Below are positions 6,840-12,915 of a stretch of 12,915 bases of DNA, piece after piece (the stretch's first letter is position 1; each line of letters starts with the position of its first letter). The stretch spans positions 1 to 12,915 of the forward strand of contig JAJYZN010000066.1 in NCBI GenBank assembly GCA_021799915.1, in the 5' to 3' direction. The notes under the pieces were generated by a model that did not search any database, had not been told where the DNA came from, and worked only from the letters and a program-made list of their open reading frames with translations. A program made the position numbers and the translations under genes. Source of the DNA: Actinomycetes bacterium. GTDB lineage: Bacteria > Actinomycetota > Acidimicrobiia > Acidimicrobiales > RAAP-2.

Positions 6840-9257
6840 TCAGGATATCGGCGAGACCGCGCCGAGCGCGTCGGAAGACGGCGGGGGTCGCGTGGCCGTA
6901 GCGTCCGCGGAGTCAAGGGTGCCAGAACGAGGTCCGTCACCTCCCGTGGTGCCATCCCCGCCGCCAGACGGGTTGACATCGGGGACGTGCCGACCCAGAG
7001 AGGACGGCCACCAGTTCCACCGACCCAGGAGCGCCACCATGGATGGGACAAGGACGGTGCGGACGAAGAACGTGTCGAGCAGGATGCCCACCGCCAGCCC
7101 AAAGCCGATCTCTCGGATGTCAGGCCCGCTCGCGCCAGACCCGCCGACGATCGCCAGGACCGCGAAGCTCCCAGCCAGGACCAGTCCCGCGGAGGTGACC
7201 GTCGGACCGGTCATCCCGACGGCCCGTACCACCGCCTGGCGGATCGGCCGATGATGAGCCTCCTCGCGGATCCGGGTCATCACGAGGATGTTGTAGTCCT
7301 CTCCCAATGCCAGGAGGAAGATGAACATGAGGAAGGGTAAGAGGAACACGATGCCCCCTTGGTGGCCGATCTTCATGAAGAACACGACCGCCAGCCCGAG
7401 CGACGCCAGGTAGGACAGCACCACGCTGATGATGAGGTAGATGGGAGCGATCAGACTGCGCAAGACCAGGATCAGAACGATGCCGATGGCCAACACCGCC
7501 ACAGGGATGATGTGACGGAGGTCGCCGCCCGAGATGTTGCTCACGTCATAGAGGGCCGGTGCTTCGCCGGCGACCCCGCTGGCCCTCGCACCGGCTTGGT
7601 GCGCGACCGATGCAACTGCAAGTCGAATGCCGGGTATCGCTTGGAGAGCGCCATTGGACTGGGGACCGCCGGCTTTCAGTCCCACTTCCCACTGAACCGT
7701 CGTCCCGGCAGCCGAGATGTAGCGGGCTGACGCGACATAGGCGTCGTAGAGCGCGGCCGGCACAGGCGAACCGGCTGGCGGTATCGGCGCCGTGCGCACG
7801 AGCTCCTGGGGCGGCACCCCAAGCTCGCGGTGCAGCGCGACCAGCTCCGCCCCGGTCACCGGTTTGCCGGTGGGATCGAGCGGCCCGGCAATGCTCGTGA
7901 ATTTGCCGGTCCGCCGCAACCCCTCGGTGGCCACAGCGAGCGGTCCCGGATCGGTCCAGACCGATTGGGGGAACCTCATCACGACATTGGTGGGATTGGC
8001 GCTCGCCTGGGGGAAGTTCGCGCTGACCGCGGCGTTCCCCTTGGCGGCGTCGCTCCCCGCCGGTGCTGTGAGCTGTCCGCCAAACCCTCCCGATTTGAAC
8101 CCGAAGGTGGCCACAGAGAGGGCACCGAAGACGATGATCCCGAGGCACAGGGTGGTCGCCGGTCGCTCGACCAGTCGCCCGGCAATCCTTCCCCACAGCC
8201 CATCTCCATGCCTCCGAGGCGCCGTGCTGCTCGGCCAGAAAGCCGCGCGCCCGAAGATCGCCAGGAGAGCCGGCAAGAGGGTGAGGCCCGCCAAGAGCAT
8301 CACTGCGATCCCGATGGCCAAGGGAACTCCGAGGTCGTGATAGATGCCGAAAGAGGCGAGCAGGAGGGTCAGCAACGCAACGATCACGGTGGCCGCCGAC
8401 GCGGTGATCGACTCGCCGACCCTGGCCATCGCCGTCGCGACGGCGTCGTGCGACGAACGTCCGGCGAGAAGCTCCTCTCTCACGCGAAAGACGAGGAAGA
8501 GCCCGTAGTCGGTCCCGGCACCCAGCAAGAGCACGATGAGGAGGATCTGCGTGAAGAACGAGATCTGCAGCCCATGCGCGCCGAGCTCGCCGATGATCGA
8601 CCCGGAAAGGCCCAGGGCGAACAGGGGTCCGAGAAGGGTGATGAACGGAGCCAGCGCCGACCGGAAAATGGCGAAGAGCAACACCAGGATGAACAGGATC
8701 GAGAAGAGCTGGATCTGGCTTCCCTGCTTGTTCGACTGCTTCTGGTTCGCCACGTTCGTCGCGACTTCACCGGACAGGTGCACCTGGAGGTTGGCGGGCA
8801 GCGTTGCACTCGTGATCGCCTGCTGGAGATCGTCGACGAGCCTCTTGGTCCCTGTCTGGTCGAACGGCGTCACCGAGGAGAGCACCAGTATCTGGACAGC
8901 GCGGCCATCCGGCGCAGCGCCGAGGAACGTCGCTGCCTTGACCGTCGGCACCCGGCGCAGATCGACCGTGAGCTCTTTCACTGCCGCCCCGTCGGCGGAC
9001 GTCAGGGTCGGTGCGCTGGTGACGGCCACTACCGGCACCTGGCTCTGCGACGTCGAGCCGATCAGGGGCTTCGCCAAGACAGCGGCTTGGTTGCTCGGCG
9101 CCGAGGCAGGAAGAAAAGCGCTGTTGTTGTCGTTGACCTGGCTCGCAAGCGAGGGAAAGGCGTGCACCGCCAAGATCGTGCCGACGATCCACACCGCGAG
9201 GATGATCCATCGCAGCTTGACCACGCCTCGTCCCAACGCGCCAAAGATCGCGCTCAT
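6840..9257 (-). CDS. MMPL/RND-family membrane transporter
   Basis: This large inner-membrane protein is probably a proton-driven exporter of lipids or hydrophobic toxic compounds. The 805-residue product has the MmpL layout: one membrane helix near 17-35, then an outward-facing domain to about 180. A five-helix block spans about 183-335, and a helix lies at 366-386. A second outward domain runs to about 580, followed by a final five-helix block at about 583-741. The proton-relay pairs of the family are visible: Asp250-Tyr251 in GAGTDYGLF and Asp654-Tyr655 in LGEDYNIL. Each is followed by an R(V/I)REE segment. The cytosolic tail after 755 is glycine/serine/proline-rich. AGGAG lies eight bases before the ATG. 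It starts 16 bases after the stop of the MarR gene, so the two form an operon and MarR probably controls the exporter. The transported compound is not evident. Confidence 0.92.
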   Translation of the reverse strand: MSAIFGALGRGVVKLRWIILAVWIVGTILAVHAFPSLASQVNDNNSAFLPASAPSNQAAVLAKPLIGSTSQSQVPVVAVTSAPTLTSADGAAVKELTVDLRRVPTVKAATFLGAAPDGRAVQILVLSSVTPFDQTGTKRLVDDLQQAITSATLPANLQVHLSGEVATNVANQKQSNKQGSQIQLFSILFILVLLFAIFRSALAPFITLLGPLFALGLSGSIIGELGAHGLQISFFTQILLIVLLLGAGTDYGLFLVFRVREELLAGRSSHDAVATAMARVGESITASAATVIVALLTLLLASFGIYHDLGVPLAIGIAVMLLAGLTLLPALLAIFGRAAFWPSSTAPRRHGDGLWGRIAGRLVERPATTLCLGIIVFGALSVATFGFKSGGFGGQLTAPAGSDAAKGNAAVSANFPQASANPTNVVMRFPQSVWTDPGPLAVATEGLRRTGKFTSIAGPLDPTGKPVTGAELVALHRELGVPPQELVRTAPIPPAGSPVPAALYDAYVASARYISAAGTTVQWEVGLKAGGPQSNGALQAIPGIRLAVASVAHQAGARASGVAGEAPALYDVSNISGGDLRHIIPVAVLAIGIVLILVLRSLIAPIYLIISVVLSYLASLGLAVVFFMKIGHQGGIVFLLPFLMFIFLLALGEDYNILVMTRIREEAHHRPIRQAVVRAVGMTGPTVTSAGLVLAGSFAVLAIVGGSGASGPDIREIGFGLAVGILLDTFFVRTVLVPSMVALLGRWNWWPSSLGRHVPDVNPSGGGDGTTGGDGPRSGTLDSADATATRPPPSSDALGAVSPIS

Positions 9258-9273
9258 CGCTCACACTCCTGTC

Positions 9274-9975
9274 TCATTCTCTTGACGGATTCACTGTCGG
9301 TTTCACGGGTTCTCGTTCGGCAAACCCCGCAGCGGCTCTGGGTCTCGCCTGCGGGCGCCGAGGCGCCCCCTCCGAACCGGATGGGAAGGCGGCAGCGGCA
9401 GGGACAGAAGCGTCAGATGAGCCGGACGAGGTCCTGCCCACTTCCTCGGCAAGGAACCGCAGGCCCTGGACGAGGGCGGCGGCTCGCTCCTTTCCCATTC
9501 GCTCGAGTGCTCGGCGTAGTGGGGCCAGCTTCGACGCGAGCACTTCTTCGCTCTCACGCCGGTGTGCCGGAGCGACTGAGACGACCGTCCGGCGCCGATC
9601 GCCAGGGTCTTCTCGTCGTTCGACCAGACCTGCGTCGGCGAGCTGGGTGACCAGAAGGCTGGCCGTGCTCAATGCGAACCCCTCTTGGCGCGCCAGCTCC
9701 GAGACGCTCAAGGGTCCGTCCAGTGCGATGACGGCGAACACTCCGAGATGGCGGGGCGCCAGCTCTCCGGATCGCAGGAGCGTCTTGATGTGGCTGGGCG
9801 CCGCCTCTTCGTGACGGCTGTTGCGCATCAGGCGGGCAAACGACAGCAAGAGCTCGGAGGCCTGGTTGTCGAGGGTCGATCGACCCGCAGGTCTCGCAGG
9901 CGGTGCTGTCGCCGATCGACCCGAGCGCGTCGGGGGCTCCTCGAGCCCGGCGGGAGCTTTTCCGACGCCGTTCAT
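9274..9975 (-). CDS. MarR-family transcriptional regulator with extended ends
   Basis: MarR proteins are dimeric winged-helix repressors, usually released from DNA by small aromatic or toxic ligands. The 233-residue product carries the winged helix at about 75-136. The recognition-helix region reads FALSTASLLVTQLADAGLVER, and the wing motif is DPGDRRRTVVSVAP near 123-136. A helix around 38-57 and another around 141-180 fit the dimerisation arms. The protein is much longer than the usual 140-160 residues because of low-complexity tails at 1-36 (Pro/Ala/Arg) and 181-233 (Ser/Ala/Pro/Arg). The ATG at 9975-9973 has no ribosome binding site but is preceded at the right distance by a -10 box, so it looks leaderless. 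It is cotranscribed with the MMPL exporter and probably regulates it and itself. Confidence 0.9.
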   Translation of the reverse strand: MNGVGKAPAGLEEPPTRSGRSATAPPARPAGRSTLDNQASELLLSFARLMRNSRHEEAAPSHIKTLLRSGELAPRHLGVFAVIALDGPLSVSELARQEGFALSTASLLVTQLADAGLVERREDPGDRRRTVVSVAPAHRRESEEVLASKLAPLRRALERMGKERAAALVQGLRFLAEEVGRTSSGSSDASVPAAAAFPSGSEGAPRRPQARPRAAAGFAEREPVKPTVNPSRE

Positions 9976-9998
9976 AAAACCACTATAGCAGAACTATA
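9976..9998 (-). promoter_or_regulatory. marR promoter (-10) overlapped by an inverted repeat, probable MarR operator
   Basis: On the minus strand TATAGT (9987-9982) is a strong -10 box followed by exactly six bases (GGTTTT) and the ATG at 9975, consistent with a leaderless transcript. An inverted repeat, TATAG-CAGAA-CTATA (9984-9998), covers this -10 box and the bases upstream. Size and position match operators of autoregulated MarR proteins. The -35 element is weak (GTTTTG at 17 bases). Binding by this MarR is inferred. Confidence 0.5.
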
Positions 9999-10148
9999 TT
10001 GACTCAAAACTATTTCTTGGCGCTCCTTCGGGGATACTGGCAGCGGCGGCGAATCCGGGTCCGCTATCGTCGTGTCCGAAGAGCCAAAAAAACAGGCGTG
10101 CCGGGAAGACTGGTCGGCGATGCGAGACCTCCGGGCCTCGATCCTGTC
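9999..10148 (+). other. Leader/intergenic region before nhaA
   Basis: Between the marR operator and the nhaA ATG lie about 150 bases without a convincing gene. The nhaA frame remains open back to a TTG at 9999, but the encoded stretch is arginine-rich, unlike an NhaA N-terminus. A second frame opens at GTG 10072 but runs into nhaA and is an out-of-frame shadow from there. No clear promoter was identified; TTGACT at 9999-10004 has no -10 box at 17 bases. A structured leader is possible but cannot be assigned by eye. Confidence 0.4.
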
Positions 10149-11426
10149 ATGCCGACCCGTCCTTCTCCGACAGCACCTCGAACCCGCAGCGCGTCGCCTG
10201 GCGTTCCGGCCGGCATCGCCGGGGTCCTCCTCGTTTCGGCCGTCGCCGCCGCCATGTGCTGGAGCAACCTGGCCAAGAGCTCGGCCGAGCACTTCTGGGC
10301 GACTGCGCTCCCCTCTCCCGGGCTGCCCCATGCCGACTTCGGTTCGATCGGAGGATGGGTCGACAACGGCCTCATGGCTGTGTTCTTCTTCGGCGTAGGC
10401 CTCGAAGTAGGACGCGAGCGAGCGCACGGTGCCCTGAGCGCCCACCGCCAGGCGATCCTTCCGGTCCTGGCAGCCCTCGGCGGCATGGGCGGTGCCGCTC
10501 TCACCTACTTCTGCACCTCCGTGCTCGCCGGTGGTGGTCCGGTGGCGCGAGGAGGTTGGGGCATCCCGATGGCCACCGACGTGGCGTTCACGATGGCTGC
10601 GCTGGCACTCCTCGGCCATCGCGTTCCCCCCGAGCTCCGGGCGTTCGTCGTGTCGCTTGCCGTCGCGGACGACGTGGCCTCGGTTGTGATCCTCGCGTTC
10701 GTCGCCCACCGGGAGATCCATATCTGGGCGCTGCTCGCGGCGGCGGCTGTCCTGGCGGCGACTGCTCTCTTCCGTCGCCGTACCGTGCGGGCGTGGTGGC
10801 CGTACGCAGCGGCAGCAGGGGTCTCGTGCGCGCTGTTCGCCTGGGCCGGCGTCGAACCTCCTCTCGCAGCAGCCTTCGTCGGCATGCTGGTGCCCCATGC
10901 CCAGGGGGCGTCTGCGCCGCAATCAGTGCGTGAGCCGGCGGGTTTGGGGAAGGGCGGTCCGGGGAGACGCATTGAACCCTTCGTCGCCATGGTCTCGGCG
11001 CTGGTGGTGGTGCCGGTGTTCGTGCTCGCCAATGCCGGGTTCGTCTTGGACCTTCACCACCTCGACACGCCTCGGGCGCGTCCGGTCGTGATCGGCATCC
11101 TCGCTGCACGCCTGCTGGGCAAGCCCGCTGGGATCTTCCTCGCCGTGCTCGTGGCCGTCTGCGCCAAGGCGGCGACCCTGCCTGGTCGGACCTCGTGGGC
11201 CCAAGTCCTCGGTGCAGCTGCGCTGTGCGGCATCGGGTTCACCGTTCCCCTGCTGTACGCCGCTGCCGAATTTTCGGGCTATCCGACGCTCTACGCAGCC
11301 GCCCAGGGAGGACTGCTGGCAGGAACGCTCTTGGCGTTCCTCGCCGGCGGGTCGATCCTCGCGTTTGCTCACCGCCGCCAGGCCGGTACCGTCCCGGGCT
11401 CGCCGGAACGGGCTGCTCAGACCTGA
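10149..11426 (+). CDS. nhaA: Na+/H+ antiporter NhaA
   Basis: NhaA exports Na+ (or Li+) in exchange for two protons and helps to control internal pH and salt. From the ATG at 10149 the product has 425 residues and about 12 membrane helices. It shows [20 protein letters not shown] at about 71-90, close to the conserved opening motif. [12 protein letters not shown] follows near 138-149, with Asp144 matching E. coli Asp133. [11 protein letters not shown] near 170-180 supplies the ion-binding pair Asp174-Asp175. RLLGKPAGI near 321-329 has Lys325 corresponding to E. coli Lys300. All key residues are present. This ATG was chosen over the open frame to TTG 9999 because the upstream part is Arg-rich and non-homologous; no good ribosome binding site precedes it. 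The gene is divergent from marR and overlaps the end of msrA by 10 bases. Confidence 0.93.
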   Translation: MPTRPSPTAPRTRSASPGVPAGIAGVLLVSAVAAAMCWSNLAKSSAEHFWATALPSPGLPHADFGSIGGWVDNGLMAVFFFGVGLEVGRERAHGALSAHRQAILPVLAALGGMGGAALTYFCTSVLAGGGPVARGGWGIPMATDVAFTMAALALLGHRVPPELRAFVVSLAVADDVASVVILAFVAHREIHIWALLAAAAVLAATALFRRRTVRAWWPYAAAAGVSCALFAWAGVEPPLAAAFVGMLVPHAQGASAPQSVREPAGLGKGGPGRRIEPFVAMVSALVVVPVFVLANAGFVLDLHHLDTPRARPVVIGILAARLLGKPAGIFLAVLVAVCAKAATLPGRTSWAQVLGAAALCGIGFTVPLLYAAAEFSGYPTLYAAAQGGLLAGTLLAFLAGGSILAFAHRRQAGTVPGSPERAAQT

Positions 11427-12097
11427 TCTTCGCCCGAACGCGTGCCCGGGGGGATGATCGGGCACGCGACCCCGGTGCCGCCGAGACCGCAGTAGCCATT
11501 CGGGTTCGCAGCGAGGTACTGCTGGTGGTAGCCCTCGGCGTAGTAGAAATCGGCCGCAGGGGCCACCTCGGTGGTCACCGGGCTCCCCCGCCCCGCCGAT
11601 GCCAGCGCCTCGCCGTAGCGCACCACGGCATCGGTCGCCAAGCGGTACTGCGCTTCATTGGTGGTGAACACCGCAGAGCGGTACTGCGTCCCGACGTCGT
11701 TGCCCTGGCGCATCCCTTGCGTCGGATCGTGGCCCTCGAAGAACAGACGAAGAAGGTCTCCGTAGCTGACGACGAGCGGATCGAAGACGCAGAGCACCGT
11801 CTCGGCGTGGCCGGTACGCCCTGAGCACACCTCCTCGTAGGTGGGATTGGGAGTGGAACCCCCGGAGTAACCCACCGCGGTGCTGTAGACGCCCTTGAGC
11901 TGCCAGAAGATACGCTCCGCCCCCCAGAAGCAGCCCATTGCCACCATCGCCTGTTCGAGACCCGAGGGGAATGGGGGTCGCAGGGGCGTCCCGAGGACGA
12001 GGTGGCGATCGGGCACGCGCACTGGCTCGCCACGCCCCGCCGGAGCATCATCTCGGCCTCCGCTCCGTCCCGCCGCTCTCGTTGCGAACAGTCCCAC
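11417..12097 (-). CDS. msrA: Peptide-methionine (S)-S-oxide reductase MsrA
   Basis: MsrA repairs oxidised methionine in proteins, reducing the S-sulfoxide with electrons from thioredoxin. The 226-residue product has the catalytic GCFWGAE at 55-61 with nucleophile Cys56. Substrate-site segments AVGYSGG at 74-80 and GHAE at 96-99 are present, as is DVGTQYRSA at 134-142. The C-terminal [13 protein letters not shown] supplies resolving Cys203 and Cys212. The 45-residue N-terminal region containing [10 protein letters not shown] is typical of the longer MsrA form. The start is GTG at 12097-12095 with GGAAGG a few bases upstream. The end overlaps the nhaA stop tail to tail, and the last codons contain a strong hairpin. 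It is divergent from the ABC transporter gene. Confidence 0.95.
   Translation of the reverse strand: MGLFATRAAGRSGGRDDAPAGRGEPVRVPDRHLVLGTPLRPPFPSGLEQAMVAMGCFWGAERIFWQLKGVYSTAVGYSGGSTPNPTYEEVCSGRTGHAETVLCVFDPLVVSYGDLLRLFFEGHDPTQGMRQGNDVGTQYRSAVFTTNEAQYRLATDAVVRYGEALASAGRGSPVTTEVAPAADFYYAEGYHQQYLAANPNGYCGLGGTGVACPIIPPGTRSGEDQV
11439..11468 (+). terminator. Strong hairpin after nhaA, inside the msrA coding end
   Basis: A 10-bp perfect inverted repeat, CGCGTGCCCG (11439-11448) and CGGGCACGCG (11459-11468), encloses a 10-base loop. It begins 13 bases after the nhaA stop, so it is well placed to terminate nhaA transcription. It lacks a T-tract. On the other strand the same bases encode msrA codons 210-220, including Cys212, so for msrA it precedes the stop codon and would not be a normal terminator. 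Confidence 0.55.
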
Positions 12098-12256
12098 CGC
12101 GTCCCTTCCATCTCAAGCCAGCGGCCGTCTTGCGCCCATCAAGGCTCGCCCCAGCCTAACGGTGGCTGCGGCTCCGGCTGGCCGGCCGCCAAACCGCTAG
12201 AGTCGGCGCCACGGGCGGCGCTCCGCTCGTGATCTCAGCACCCTTCCCACGCGACC
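12098..12256. other. Divergent intergenic region between msrA and the ABC transporter gene
   Basis: These 159 bases must hold both divergent promoters. TAGAGT at 12198-12203 (plus) and TAGGCT at 12158-12153 (minus) are possible -10 boxes, but neither has a recognisable -35 element. There is no clear Shine-Dalgarno sequence before the ABC gene. No repeats or RNA structures stand out. Confidence 0.4.

Positions 12257-12915
<659 letters not shown>

Noticed and set aside
7830..9650. Plus-strand open frame of 606 codons opposite the MMPL and MarR genes
   Set aside because: The translation is rich in Arg, Gly, Asp and Glu without domains, and the minus-strand genes have clear motifs.
9999..10148. 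Extension of nhaA to the TTG at 9999
   Set aside because: The 50 added residues are Arg-rich and unlike any NhaA N-terminus; the region also holds the marR promoter surroundings.
10072..10398. Possible short gene starting GTG at 10072
   Set aside because: Most of it overlaps nhaA out of frame and its translation there is typical of a shadow frame.

Overview
The window is a gene-dense stretch of a high-GC genome. GC content, frequent GTG starts, several apparently leaderless promoters (a TANNNT box six bases before the start codon) and the rpe/rib/hisG neighbourhood all suggest an actinobacterium, possibly of the Acidimicrobiia. No insertion sequence, tRNA, rRNA or CRISPR array was found. No gene-free stretch exceeds 300 bases; the longest is the roughly 170-base gap in front of nhaA.

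Left part (1-3831, minus strand, transcribed from right to left): rpe (ribulose-5-phosphate 3-epimerase), then a compact riboflavin operon ribD-ribBA-ribH, then the start of hisG, which runs off the left edge. Together RibD, RibBA and RibH convert GTP and ribulose 5-phosphate to 6,7-dimethyl-8-ribityllumazine. Rpe interconverts ribulose 5-phosphate and xylulose 5-phosphate and so acts on the same precursor pool. Riboflavin synthase (RibE), which makes the final product and usually sits between ribD and ribBA, is absent: ribD and ribBA overlap by one base. A good sigma70-type promoter lies in the 83-base gap before ribD, too close to the start codon to leave room for an FMN riboswitch.

Middle part (3957-6770): a small plus-strand protein of 82 residues with four cysteines in a HiPIP-like pattern is divergent from rpe. 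A divergent pair follows: a GH4 family phospho-glycosidase (minus) and a BadF/BcrA-type sugar kinase (plus). The pair suggests phosphorylation of an imported glycoside or amino sugar followed by hydrolysis. The kinase carries an in-frame array of five 18-bp repeats just before its C-terminal nucleotide-binding motif.

Right part (6802-12915): a convergent hairpin ends the kinase gene. A marR-mmpL operon on the minus strand follows, with a palindromic operator candidate over the marR promoter. It diverges from nhaA (Na+/H+ antiporter). nhaA and msrA (methionine sulfoxide reductase) overlap tail to tail by 10 bases, and a strong hairpin that could terminate nhaA lies inside the msrA coding end. 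The window closes with the first 219 codons of a DrrA-like ABC transporter ATPase.

Most genes are ordinary housekeeping or transport genes. The items most worth a second look are the HiPIP-like protein, the repeat array in the kinase, the kinase/GH4 pair, the ribE-less riboflavin operon and the series of leaderless-type starts.
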